A DNA stretch of 64,000 bases. It comes from Nevskiaceae bacterium. GTDB lineage: Bacteria > Pseudomonadota > Gammaproteobacteria > Nevskiales > Nevskiaceae. The translations under genes and the position numbers were made by a program. The notes below the pieces were generated by a model. That model had not been told where the DNA came from. It saw only the letters and a program-made list of their open reading frames with translations, and did no database searches. The DNA lies in the NCBI GenBank assembly GCA_004297005.1, contig SCVA01000038.1:1-64000 (forward strand), written 5' to 3'. This document shows, in pieces, positions 7,868 through 16,770 of the stretch. Position 1 is the first letter of the stretch. Every line of letters begins with the position of its first letter.

Positions 7868-9318
7868 TGTGGGTTGGCGGCTTGCACGACGCTTGTCGGC
7901 GAAGGAGGCGGGATGCCGGACGTCAGTGGTTTCCTGCCTCGAGTTGCGGACTGCATGGCAAGCGTGAACCAGATCCAGTGGTAGTAGCCGATCCCGCCAA
8001 GGGCAAAGAAGGATGCTTCTCCGATGTTCGAGAACAGACTGGCGCCGGCGGCGGCAAGGATGCGCGGGTCGGAGTTCCGTCCCATCCGTTTCAGCATCGC
8101 CAACAAGAAGCCGACGAACAGGGCGAATCCAACCAGCCCTCCTTCCTGAAGAACTGCAGTGAGGAGGAAGCCCTTTTCAGTGGAGAAATAAAGGGTGCCG
8201 GTTTTTCTAGCGTTCTCGTAATCTTCCGGCGCCAACGCGGGAAGACCGAAGCCGGAGCCAAACAGCGGATAGTTCAGGAATACGCCGATCTGCCTTCCAT
8301 ACATGCCAAGCCGGGTCTGCATCGACAAATCCAGCGCGCTTTCCTCGGCGTTGTACTTGTTGACGATAGAGTCCAGCACATTGGGATCGGCGATAACGAA
8401 CGCGGTTCCAGCTATCAGGCAGAGAATCGTGGTCGCGACCAGTTTTCCCCCGTGGAATCGCAATGCATCGCTGACGGTGCGATGAACTACGACAGCCAAT
8501 GCGATGCCCAAAACGAACGAGAGCGCGGCGGTTCTGCTGCGGGTCCAATAGAGTGCCAATAGACAGGCCAGCAGAATCCCAGCGGCACGCGTGTAGTGGA
8601 GCCCGCCTTTGGCCTCTTGCCGCAGCAAGTAGTGGCAGACCAGATATGCGCACAACGAGGCGATCATCGGCCCGAGGTTCTGGGGGTGGGCGAATATGCC
8701 GCGCAGCAAGGCGTTGAAACCCATACGGGCGCCAGGAAGCCCTTGGACAGCGAGGCTGACTAGGGTCGTCGACAAGATCGTTGTGATGAATAGCTTGACG
8801 ACCCAATTCCAATCTTCGGCGCTTAACTTCTGCAGACAAACGTGGATCGCTGATACAGCGATAGCCCAAGCCATCACCCGGGAGAAAGAAGTTCGCGGAA
8901 ACTCGCTAGTCAGTATCGAAAGGACTAGCAGTAACGCCACATATACCGCGATCAGGGTGATATATGAGTAGTCGTCCTCTCCATTCTGGCGTTTGCGCAT
9001 GATGGCCACCAGAAGACACCAGCTCACCAACAACCATCGCAGCGTTTGGGTGAGGTCATCTGGAGGGATCGGCAGGCGGTTTCCGAGCCACGGATGTAAA
9101 GCGCCGCCAAGGCTGCTCGGTAGCCAGCACATCACGACGACGGACGCCGTCGAGCGAGGAGACAGGATGGCTAGCGGGAACAGCGGAAGCAGTCCGACCC
9201 AGTTCGAGAGTGGATATAGGTAGGCGATGAGGCAGAACCAGGCCAATCCCGCGAGGCCCAGGAAATGGGGGTTCGTCAGGAGTTCCCGTCGGCTAGGGGC
9301 TACACTGAACAAAGACAT
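7864..9318 (-). CDS. O-antigen polymerase/ligase-like membrane protein (Wzy_C family)
   Basis: 484 residues from ATG 9318, the first gene of the leftward operon. Many hydrophobic segments are visible, with a large loop after about residue 330 and the NYPLFGSGFG motif near residue 350, typical of the Wzy_C/WaaL superfamily. GIFAHPQNLG resembles the conserved histidine/asparagine region of these proteins. It could polymerise repeat units or ligate them to an acceptor; sequence alone does not decide. Its bases are visibly less GC-rich than neighbouring glycosyltransferase genes, a common sign of horizontally acquired polymerase genes. Confidence 0.8.
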   Translation of the reverse strand: MSLFSVAPSRRELLTNPHFLGLAGLAWFCLIAYLYPLSNWVGLLPLFPLAILSPRSTASVVVMCWLPSSLGGALHPWLGNRLPIPPDDLTQTLRWLLVSWCLLVAIMRKRQNGEDDYSYITLIAVYVALLLVLSILTSEFPRTSFSRVMAWAIAVSAIHVCLQKLSAEDWNWVVKLFITTILSTTLVSLAVQGLPGARMGFNALLRGIFAHPQNLGPMIASLCAYLVCHYLLRQEAKGGLHYTRAAGILLACLLALYWTRSRTAALSFVLGIALAVVVHRTVSDALRFHGGKLVATTILCLIAGTAFVIADPNVLDSIVNKYNAEESALDLSMQTRLGMYGRQIGVFLNYPLFGSGFGLPALAPEDYENARKTGTLYFSTEKGFLLTAVLQEGGLVGFALFVGFLLAMLKRMGRNSDPRILAAAGASLFSNIGEASFFALGGIGYYHWIWFTLAMQSATRGRKPLTSGIPPPSPTSVVQAANPQ

Positions 9319-9467
9319 CCTTCTTTAGTCCCTTTAGGGAATTGACGGGTATGCGTTGGGTAGGTTCCCCGGCTGCCGGGTCGGGCCTTTCGGCGCCGGC
9401 GGAACTGCATGCTCAAAGGCTAACATTTCCCAATGAGCGCTCATCGACACCCAGCGGGACACTCGGC
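9319..9467. promoter_or_regulatory. Divergent intergenic region between the two polysaccharide operons
   Basis: This 149-bp gap must hold the promoters for both operons. It contains a short palindrome (TCCCTTTAGGGA, 9328-9339) directly upstream of the leftward start and a TTGACG hexamer at 9342, but I see no convincingly spaced -10 element. An in-frame extension of the rightward gene to 9342 is possible but has no family similarity. Promoter assignment is inference. Confidence 0.4.
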
Positions 9468-10511
9468 GTGAAAGTCACTTTCTTCGCCCGGCGTCTGGCG
9501 CCGTACACCATCAGTTTTCTGCGCGCCCTGGCCGCGCGCGGCCATCGCCTGGAACTGATCTATGAGCCCGCGGCCGGTGAGGCGCCATTCCAAGCCTTCG
9601 ATCTTTCCTGCTGCGAGCGGGCGGTGGCCGATGGCGACCGCAGCTATCGCCGCGCCTGGCTGCGACGTGGCCCCGAGCAACTGCCGGACGCCGCCTTCAT
9701 CGCCGGTTGGGTCGAGCCTCTGGAGCGGGCGGCCGGACGCCTGCTGCGGCGCCACGGCCGGCCGGTGGTCTGCGGCATCGACAATCCCTGGACCGGTTCC
9801 TGGCGCCAGCAGCTGGCTCGGCTGGTGGCGCCATTCCGACTCTGGCCAATGGCGCGGGCGGCCTGGGTGGCGGGCGAGCCACAGGCCGAGTTCGCCCGCC
9901 GCCTGGGGTACCGGTGGGTGGAGACCGGCCTGTACTGCGCCGATGTCGATGCCTACCGCTGCGACTTGCCCCTGACTCAGCGGCCACGCGCCTTCCTGTT
10001 CACCGGTCGGCTGATCGCCGACAAGGGGGTCGATCTGCTGGTGGAGGCCTATCGGACTTACCGTCGGCAGGTGGTCGACCCCATGGAGCTGCTGGTGGCC
10101 GGCACCGGTCCGATGGCCGCGCTCACCAAGGGTGTCGAGGGGCTGCGGCCCCTGGGTTTCGTGCAGCCTTCGGACTTGCCAGGCTGGATGGCCCGTTGCC
10201 AGGCACTGGTGCTGCCCAGTCGCGACGAGCATTGGGGGGTGGTGATTCACGAGGCCGCCGCCGCCGGGTTGCCGGTGCTGGCCAGCGAGGCCTGCATGGC
10301 GGCCACCGCCTTTGTCCGGCACGGCGAGAGCGGGTACCTATATCCACCGAGCGCGCCGGCCCTGACTGCCGCCCTGCTTGGCTTCCACCGTCTGACCCCA
10401 GAGCAAAAGTGCCTTATGTCTCGGCAAAGTAAAGACTTGGCATTAACATGGGTACCGAGTCAGCAGGCGGAGGTATTCGAGCGCCTGTTGCAGCGGATGG
10501 CGCCCGCCTAG
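9468..10511 (+). CDS. GT4-family glycosyltransferase, first gene of the rightward EPS operon
   Basis: 347 residues from GTG 9468, chosen because VKVTFFARRLAPYTISFLR is a normal GT4 N-terminus and the preceding in-frame stretch is not. FTGRLIADKGVDLLVEAY opens the donor domain near residue 180, and the later DEHWGVVIHEAAAAGLP block carries the E-x7-E signature (E-HWGVVIH-E). Being divergent from the other glycosyltransferases but next to export genes, it probably acts on the same polymer. The acceptor is unknown. Confidence 0.82.
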   Translation: MKVTFFARRLAPYTISFLRALAARGHRLELIYEPAAGEAPFQAFDLSCCERAVADGDRSYRRAWLRRGPEQLPDAAFIAGWVEPLERAAGRLLRRHGRPVVCGIDNPWTGSWRQQLARLVAPFRLWPMARAAWVAGEPQAEFARRLGYRWVETGLYCADVDAYRCDLPLTQRPRAFLFTGRLIADKGVDLLVEAYRTYRRQVVDPMELLVAGTGPMAALTKGVEGLRPLGFVQPSDLPGWMARCQALVLPSRDEHWGVVIHEAAAAGLPVLASEACMAATAFVRHGESGYLYPPSAPALTAALLGFHRLTPEQKCLMSRQSKDLALTWVPSQQAEVFERLLQRMAPA

Positions 10512-10593
10512 CGCCGGATCGCAGCTTGCAGTTGCGGCGGCCAGAGGCAACTTCCCGGGATATTTGCGCAGTTCACATGTGGAGCATCAGACA

Positions 10594-11820
10594 GTGATTG
10601 TCATTCGTCGTCGGCGCGCCGTTTCCTCTCGGGCTTCCATCCTGGCTGTCGTCCTGGCCCTGCCCAGTTTCCCAGGCTTCGCGCAGGATGCGCGGCTCTA
10701 TCAGTTGGGCGGCGGGTTTCTGGGCGGCGTCGCGGTGGAGGCGGGCGCTGTGCAGGTGGACAACTACTTCTATGAATCCGATAACGGCGTGTCCGCCTCC
10801 GGATACCGCGTGCGGCCGTCGGCTTCGCTGACGCGCACCGATTCGGTAGGCAGCCTGCGACTGGATGGTTTTGGCGAGTATTCCGACTACGATCTGCGTG
10901 GCTCGCTGGACAGCAATTTCGATTACGGCGGCACTCTCCGCTACGACTGGCGGCCGCTGACCAAGCACAATTTTGATCTCAACGGCGGTTACCAGCGTGG
11001 CCACGATCCGGCCGGTCTGGTCCGCACCGAAGAGGGGACGCCGCTGTTCGACCAGGGCGAGGTCGACGAATGGGATCAGACCCGCTTGTCGCTCACCTAC
11101 GGCTACGGGTCTCCTTCCTCCCTGGCCCGCAACGAGTTGAGTGTCGGCGTCCGCAACCGTGAATACGTCACCAACCGGGACGCCACCCGCTTCCTGAATT
11201 ACGACACCCAACAGCTGGGCTACCTGCTGTCGTATGCCTACTCCCCCAAGACCGCCATCTTGTTCGTGATGGCGCACAACTCCACCGATTACGAGATTCC
11301 GGTGCGCGCCAGCGGCAACCGCAACTTGAACGAGTTCGGGGTGCGCACCGGATTCCGCTGGGTGGCCACCGCCAAGACCTCGGGCGACGTCCAGGTGGGC
11401 GTTCGCAGTGTGTCCCTGGACGACCGCACCCGCCCCTCGCGGCAGACCTTCGCCTGGCGCGCCAATTTTGAATGGGCCCCCACGGCGCGTTCGACGCTGC
11501 GCCTGTCCACCGGCGAGTCGACCTCCGAGACCTACCGCAACGACACCCTCTACATTGACAACAAAAATTACGCGCTCAATTGGCGGCAGGTGTGGACCAG
11601 CCGCTTCAGCACCTCTCTGGGAGCCAACTACACGCAGAGCGAGTTCGTCGGTTCCGGCCGCGAGGACGAGACGATCAATGCCAGCGCTGGATTCGACTAT
11701 CAGGTACTGGCGCCGGTGACCGTGTTTGGCGACTACAGCTCGCGCAATCGCGAATCCACTGTTAATGGGCTGGACTACGATGCGCCGCAGATTCGACTGG
11801 GAGTGCGCTGGACGCCTTGA
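10594..11820 (+). CDS. Outer-membrane beta-barrel protein of an EPS operon (EpsL/BBP2-like)
   Basis: Read from GTG 10594, preceded by GGAG at 10581-10584; TTG 10564 and GTG 10579 are alternatives. The start gives a basic leader (RRRR) and a hydrophobic core ending PGFAQDA, a signal peptide. The remainder alternates polar and hydrophobic residues with many Y/W/R girdle positions and ends in a strand (QIRLGVRWTP), as expected for a roughly 400-residue barrel. Family resemblance is to putative beta-barrel porin 2 / EpsL proteins found beside Wza and Wzc. A role in secretion or retention of the polymer at the outer membrane is inferred. Confidence 0.78.
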   Translation: MIVIRRRRAVSSRASILAVVLALPSFPGFAQDARLYQLGGGFLGGVAVEAGAVQVDNYFYESDNGVSASGYRVRPSASLTRTDSVGSLRLDGFGEYSDYDLRGSLDSNFDYGGTLRYDWRPLTKHNFDLNGGYQRGHDPAGLVRTEEGTPLFDQGEVDEWDQTRLSLTYGYGSPSSLARNELSVGVRNREYVTNRDATRFLNYDTQQLGYLLSYAYSPKTAILFVMAHNSTDYEIPVRASGNRNLNEFGVRTGFRWVATAKTSGDVQVGVRSVSLDDRTRPSRQTFAWRANFEWAPTARSTLRLSTGESTSETYRNDTLYIDNKNYALNWRQVWTSRFSTSLGANYTQSEFVGSGREDETINASAGFDYQVLAPVTVFGDYSSRNRESTVNGLDYDAPQIRLGVRWTP

Positions 11821-11832
11821 GCGGCCGTCAAC

Positions 11833-12408
11833 GTGAAGATGATCTTGAAGTCCCTACTCAGTCTGCTACTCCTGGGCGGGCTCGCCGCCTGTGCCTCCGC
11901 ACCACCGCCGCGCCTGGCCGACAATGCTTCGCGTACCCAGTTCGTGGCCGCGAGCTATCGCCTCGGTGTGGGTGACCGTATACGGATCGATGTGTTCCGT
12001 GAAGCCGATCTTTCGGGCGAAGCCTCGGTAGAGTCCACCGGCTACATCAACTACCCGCTGCTCGGTTATGTGCCCGCGGTTGGTCTGACCACCCGCGAAC
12101 TGGAACTGGATCTCACGCAACGGCTGCGTGGCGGTTATCTGCGCAACCCCGATGTCAGGGCCTACGTGGTGCGTTACCGGCCGGTGTTTGTCTCCGGAGC
12201 GGTGCGCAACACTGGCGCCTATCCGTTCACCGAAGGCTTGAACGTGGAAAAGGCACTGACCCTGGCTAGTGGCATGACCCCGCTGGGCTCGCCGCGGCGC
12301 ATCTACGTTCTGCGCGAGGGCGCGCCAGCCAGTGCCCGCGAGAAAGTGGGACTCGACGCGCCCCTGTATCCGGGCGACACCGTGTTTGTTGAAGAGGGCG
12401 TGTTTTGA
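11833..12408 (+). CDS. Wza-like polysaccharide export lipoprotein
   Basis: 191 residues from GTG 11833 (ATG 11839 is possible). A lipoprotein signal with lipobox GLAAC near residue 20 is followed by the poly_export domain (YRLGVGDRIRIDVF) and a SLBB-like segment (VFVSGAVRNTGAYPF). It is about half the length of E. coli Wza, as in many short bacterial homologues that have one SLBB domain and lack the C-terminal amphipathic helix region. It should form the periplasmic/outer-membrane export channel working with the Wzc-like protein, whose TTG start overlaps its stop codon. Confidence 0.9.
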   Translation: MKMILKSLLSLLLLGGLAACASAPPPRLADNASRTQFVAASYRLGVGDRIRIDVFREADLSGEASVESTGYINYPLLGYVPAVGLTTRELELDLTQRLRGGYLRNPDVRAYVVRYRPVFVSGAVRNTGAYPFTEGLNVEKALTLASGMTPLGSPRRIYVLREGAPASAREKVGLDAPLYPGDTVFVEEGVF

Positions 12409-14606
12409 ATCCCACTCCAGGAACGTTGATATCAGCGGCCGATGCCGGGCGAGCGCCGGTTTCTGAAGTTGTCGCGCTTTGGCGATTTTTTCGGCGCTAT
12501 CGAAACGGAATTTTGCTGATTACTTTGGCAGCTTCGCTAATTGGGCTATTGGTCGCTATATCCCTGCCACCTATCTATCAGTCAACCGTGACCCTGTTGA
12601 TTGAGCCAAAGTCGCAGCAGGTGGTTGACGTTCAGGAAGTTTACGACCCGACTCAAGGAGCTACCAGCGAGTATTACGCCACTCAGTACGAACTTCTTCG
12701 ATCTCGGGATTTGGCCACTCGGGTGGTGGCCAAATTGCAGCTTGACGAAAACGAAACCTTTTTGGCGGACGTGGCCAGTGAGAGCTTTCTTACCAGCGTG
12801 CAGCGCGAGTTTGACTGGAAATCATTGCTTCCGGGCCTGCCTGAGCCGGAAGCCGATCGAGTTGAATCGCAGGCGCAGAAGCGTGATCGTGCAATTGCAT
12901 TGGTAATGGCGCAGACCTTGGTGCGTTCCGTGCCGCGCACTCGTTTGGTGAATGTTAGCTTCGAATCGGGAACTCCGGAGATTGCGAAGTCCGTGGCCTT
13001 GGCGATTGCTGATATCTATATCGAAAGTGGTTTGGAGTCTCGTCTGGAGGCTTCGCAGCGTGCCAGCCGCTGGCTCACCGAGAAGCTGAGTGGACTTAGT
13101 GAGGATCTGAAGAAATCCGAGAAGGCCTTGCAGGCTTTCCGCGACAGCAATCAGTTGGTGGTGGTGGGCGGCAACCGCGGTCTTGTCGACCAGGAAGTGA
13201 TGGAGAATTCCTCTCGACTGCGCGAGGCGCAGCGCACCAAGGCGGCGCTGGCCAGCACATATGCTCGAATCCGTGCCGCCGGCGGCGACGCTGATCGGCT
13301 GGAGCAGATCACCGCGCTTTTGCAGGACGCGGGCGTGCAGAAGGCGCGCTCCGGAGTGCTGGACGCACAGCAGGCCCTCAAGGGCGTCGAGGAGCGCTAC
13401 GGTGCCCGGCACCCTCAGATGGCCTCTGCGGTCGCCAGTCTGCAGGCGGCTCGCAGGGCTTTTCACGAGCAGTTGCTGAATGCCGCTGAGGGAGTGCGCA
13501 ATCAGTACGAGATTGCGGTAGACACTGAACGACAACTCTCCGAAGCGGTCGGCACGGCGACCGGCAGGATTCGCGAACTGGATCGTAAGCAGTATGAGCT
13601 AGGCGTGCTGGAGCGCGAGGTGCAGACCAACCGTCAGCTATACGACATGTTCTTGCAGCGCTTTAAGGAAAACGACAGCACAACTAACTACGAACCGTTG
13701 AATGCAAGGATTACCGATACAGCCCAGCTTCCCAAGAAGCCGACCTCGCCGAACCGTATTCAGATCATCGCTGTCGCTGGCTTGGTTGGTTTTCTGCTCG
13801 GCTTGATCATGGCCTCCTTGCGGCACGTGCTCAGCGAGGGCCTGCGTAGCGTTGAGGATCTCGAGGCCGTGGCCCAGGTACCTCTGTTCGGCGTGGTCCC
13901 GCGGGTGGCTTTCAAGCGCTCCGCCGGTGTCATCAACCAGTTCCGCGACGATCCGCGCACGCCGTTTGCCGAAGGCGTGCGCTCGGTGCGCACGGCGGTG
14001 CGGCTGGCGGAGGTGGCTGGCCGCAAGCAGTGCTTTGTCATCACCTCCGCCGTGCCGGGCGAGGGCAAGAGCAGTCTGGCGACCTGCCTGGGCCTGACCA
14101 TGGCGGCCGGCGAGAAGACCCTGCTGATCGAAGGCGATCTGCGGGCGCCGACGCTGCGCAAGATTCTCGGCCTGCCCAAGCAGCAGCGTGGCCTGATGGA
14201 GGTGCTGCTCGGCACCGCGACGCTGGACGAGGCGATCTATGTCGATGCCGCTTCCGGCCTGCATGTGCTGGCGGTGATCCAGCGGCCGCCGAATCCGGCC
14301 GAGACGGTCAGCTCCATGGCCTTCGCCGCCTTGTTGCAGCAACTGCGTGAGCGCTACGAGCGCATCATCATCGACTCGCCGCCGGTGCAGGCCGCGAGCG
14401 ATGCTCTGGTGCTTTCGCGTTTGTCCGACGCGGTGCTGTTCGTGGCGCGTGCCGATGTCACCAGCATGGCCACCGTGCGGCGGGCGGTGCACCAGCTCAA
14501 CAACATCCAGGCGCCGCTGGTGGGTTGCGTGCTCAACCGCGTGGATGTGCGCCGCAATCCGGATGCCTACGGCCACTACCAGTACGCCTACCGGTATTAC
14601 GGTTAG
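12405..14606 (+). CDS. Wzc-type polysaccharide co-polymerase with BY-kinase domain
   Basis: 733 residues from TTG 12405, coupled to wza. A first membrane helix near residues 40-60 precedes the Wzz periplasmic domain with long coiled coils (about 210-430), then a second helix near 460 with the PTSPNR proline motif. The kinase follows: Walker A PGEGKSS near 550, Walker A' LLIEGDLRAP near 575 and Walker B IIIDSPP near 653. The tail YGHYQYAYRYYG is a tyrosine cluster for autophosphorylation. The protein controls polymer length and export. Walker A' has E-G-D where D-x-D is usual. The first half of the gene is visibly less GC-rich than the kinase half. Confidence 0.93.
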   Translation: MNPTPGTLISAADAGRAPVSEVVALWRFFRRYRNGILLITLAASLIGLLVAISLPPIYQSTVTLLIEPKSQQVVDVQEVYDPTQGATSEYYATQYELLRSRDLATRVVAKLQLDENETFLADVASESFLTSVQREFDWKSLLPGLPEPEADRVESQAQKRDRAIALVMAQTLVRSVPRTRLVNVSFESGTPEIAKSVALAIADIYIESGLESRLEASQRASRWLTEKLSGLSEDLKKSEKALQAFRDSNQLVVVGGNRGLVDQEVMENSSRLREAQRTKAALASTYARIRAAGGDADRLEQITALLQDAGVQKARSGVLDAQQALKGVEERYGARHPQMASAVASLQAARRAFHEQLLNAAEGVRNQYEIAVDTERQLSEAVGTATGRIRELDRKQYELGVLEREVQTNRQLYDMFLQRFKENDSTTNYEPLNARITDTAQLPKKPTSPNRIQIIAVAGLVGFLLGLIMASLRHVLSEGLRSVEDLEAVAQVPLFGVVPRVAFKRSAGVINQFRDDPRTPFAEGVRSVRTAVRLAEVAGRKQCFVITSAVPGEGKSSLATCLGLTMAAGEKTLLIEGDLRAPTLRKILGLPKQQRGLMEVLLGTATLDEAIYVDAASGLHVLAVIQRPPNPAETVSSMAFAALLQQLRERYERIIIDSPPVQAASDALVLSRLSDAVLFVARADVTSMATVRRAVHQLNNIQAPLVGCVLNRVDVRRNPDAYGHYQYAYRYYG

Positions 14607-14609
14607 CCC

Positions 14610-15302
14610 ATGGTGGGCCCGGGGCGTTGGCTGACGATCGGTCTTGCTCTGCTGCTGCTGGTCGGTGGTCTGCTGAAGCTGGTTTCCAGTCTCTACTACG
14701 AGGTCGCGCACCACAGCCGCTGGCTGGGTGATCTGCGTCGCGCCAGCGTCGCTGCCGAAGTGGCCGCAACCGTACTTCCCGGGGCGGATGCCGCGCGTGC
14801 CTTGGGTGGCCGCCTGGCTTCCATACAAGGGGATTCCAAGGGGCTACTGGAGGCGTATCGGCCGGTCCTGCGGCATGCGCCTGCGGATGCCTACCGCTGG
14901 GTGGAGCTGGCGCGCTCGCTGGCGGTGACCGACGATTTTGGTCCGGAGTTCGACCGCGCCGCGGAAAGGGCGCACCAGTTGGCGCCCTGGTCGCCAGCGG
15001 TGCACTCGGTGCTGGCCGACATTCTCTGGCGGTATAGCGGACGCCTCTCGGAAACCCAGCGTCAGTGGCTCTACCCGAGCTTGCGCTACACCATCCACAA
15101 CCAAGCCGAGCGCCACCGGCTGCTGGACTCGGTGGCCCGCTCGCGCCGGCAACACGCCTTCTGCGCCGAGTACGGCTATGCGCTGAAACGGCGCAACTGG
15201 TGCGACACCATTGATGCCGAGCTGGCGCGCTGCGCCAGCGGGCGCAAGCTCAATCGCCATCAGCTGCGCTGGTGCCAGCGTATGCAGGCCCTGCCGCCAT
15301 GA
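14610..15302 (+). CDS. Single-pass membrane protein with TPR-like repeats, EPS operon
   Basis: 230 residues from ATG 14610, 3 bp after wzc. One N-terminal membrane helix (LTIGLALLLLVGGLLKLVSS) anchors a helical periplasmic domain whose alternating small and aromatic residues (AYRWVELARSLAV, SPAVHSVLADILWRY) look like degenerate tetratricopeptide helices. Several cysteines lie near the C-terminus. I do not recognise a named family. Its overlap with the following Wzy_C gene (ATGA) suggests it is an accessory of polymerisation or ligation, as TPR proteins often accompany Wzy_C proteins. Confidence 0.65.
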   Translation: MVGPGRWLTIGLALLLLVGGLLKLVSSLYYEVAHHSRWLGDLRRASVAAEVAATVLPGADAARALGGRLASIQGDSKGLLEAYRPVLRHAPADAYRWVELARSLAVTDDFGPEFDRAAERAHQLAPWSPAVHSVLADILWRYSGRLSETQRQWLYPSLRYTIHNQAERHRLLDSVARSRRQHAFCAEYGYALKRRNWCDTIDAELARCASGRKLNRHQLRWCQRMQALPP

Positions 15303-16768
15303 AGCACGAGGAGGGATATTCCCTGCGTGACCGTCTGGCCTACCTGGTCCTGTTGCTGGTGGTGATGGCACTGCCCTGGCCCTGGGGGGGCGTCGGCGAT
15401 GCGGCGCAGGGTGGGGTGCTGGCGCTGACCGGGGTTGGCCTGCTGCTGTCCCTGACCGCCGCGGAAGGCGGGCGTTGGCCCGCGGGCGCCGGCTTCCGGA
15501 TCGCGGTCGCGGCGTGGTTGCTGTGGTTGTCGTGGCTGGCGCTGAGCGTGGTGCCCTTGCCGCAGTCCTGGCTGCTGCGTCTCTCGCCCTCGGCGGTGGC
15601 AGTGCACGATGGAGTGCGCCTGCTGGGCATGGAGCCGCGCTATACGCTGTCCACCGAGCCGGGCGCGACCTGGCATTACCTGATTGCCAGCCTGGGGCTG
15701 GTCGGGCTCTACCTGTTGGCCGCGCGCACGGTGTGCGACAACAGTCGGCGCAAGGGCTTGCTGGCGGTGATGGCGCTCACCGCCGGCGTGCAGGCCTTCT
15801 ATGGCCTGGGCATGACGCTTACCGATACCGAGATCGGCTATCTGGTACGCAAGACCTATGGCCGTGGCTGGGCCACCGGCACTTTCGTCAACCGCAACCA
15901 CTTTGCCCATCTGCTGGCACTGGGCGCGGTGGCGGCGCTGGGACTGCTGCTGGCGCAGCGCGCCGGCGATGAAGTCCGCGACGGCTGGCGCGGTGCCTTC
16001 CTGCGCTTTTCGGCCTGGATCATGAGCCCGGCGGCGGTGTGGCGCGTGCTGCTGCTGGTGATGCTGGCAGCGGTGGTGCTGAGCCAGTCGCGCATGGGCA
16101 ATGTCGCGCTGATGGTGGCGCTGACGTTCGCGGTGCTGCTCTGGGTGCTGCTGCACAACCGTAGGCGCTTCGTGCCGGCGCTGCTGCTGCTGGCCAGCTT
16201 TGCGGTCGCCGACATCTGGATACTCGACAACTACTACGGCCTGGAAAAGGTGGTGGAGCGCATCGACGACACCGAGCTGGAGACCGAGCAGCGCGCCTTG
16301 GCGCTGCGCGACCTGCAACCCCTGATCGGGCAGTACCTGCGCACCGGCTCCGGCGGCGGCAGCTTCCAGAGTTTGTTCCTGGGTGTGCAGAGCCCGGAGC
16401 TGCGTGGGCTCTACGATCATGCCCACAACGAGTACGCGGAGTTCCTGATTGAGCACGGCCTGTTTGGCCTGCTCTGGCTGCTGGCGATGGGAGGCATGCA
16501 TTTCCGTCACGCGGTCTGGCTGTTGATTGGTCGCCGCAGCGGCGGCGCACGGGCGCTGGCCCTGGCCGGGGCCGCCGCCCTGGTCGCGGTGGCGCTGCAT
16601 TCCCTGAGCGATTTCGTACTGCACATCCCGGCCCTGCGCGGCTGGCTGGCGGTGCTGATGGGCGCCCTGATCGCCGCCGGCCTGCGCCATCGCCCCGATG
16701 CCCGACAGCGCGACGCGATGCGCCATAATGCTGACAACAGACTCATTCCCACCGCACCGGTAGCTTGA
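15299..16768 (+). CDS. O-antigen ligase/polymerase family protein (Wzy_C)
   Basis: 489 residues from ATG 15299, overlapping the previous stop. Around ten or more hydrophobic helices are visible. GTFVNRNHFAHLLAL near residue 200 and DHAHNEYAEFLIEHGLFG near residue 375 are the two signature blocks of the Wzy_C/WaaL family, including the conserved catalytic-region histidine. With the gene at 7864 this gives two such proteins in one locus, so one may polymerise and the other ligate, or both may act in different steps. The assignment to ligase versus polymerase is open. Confidence 0.87.
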   Translation: MKHEEGYSLRDRLAYLVLLLVVMALPWPWGGVGDAAQGGVLALTGVGLLLSLTAAEGGRWPAGAGFRIAVAAWLLWLSWLALSVVPLPQSWLLRLSPSAVAVHDGVRLLGMEPRYTLSTEPGATWHYLIASLGLVGLYLLAARTVCDNSRRKGLLAVMALTAGVQAFYGLGMTLTDTEIGYLVRKTYGRGWATGTFVNRNHFAHLLALGAVAALGLLLAQRAGDEVRDGWRGAFLRFSAWIMSPAAVWRVLLLVMLAAVVLSQSRMGNVALMVALTFAVLLWVLLHNRRRFVPALLLLASFAVADIWILDNYYGLEKVVERIDDTELETEQRALALRDLQPLIGQYLRTGSGGGSFQSLFLGVQSPELRGLYDHAHNEYAEFLIEHGLFGLLWLLAMGGMHFRHAVWLLIGRRSGGARALALAGAAALVAVALHSLSDFVLHIPALRGWLAVLMGALIAAGLRHRPDARQRDAMRHNADNRLIPTAPVA

Positions 16769-16770
16769 AC

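Noticed and set aside
15272-15298. Earlier in-frame start for the Wzy_C protein at 15272
   Set aside because: ATG 15299 overlaps the preceding stop in the ATGA form that recurs in this operon; the earlier codons overlap the upstream gene without family similarity.
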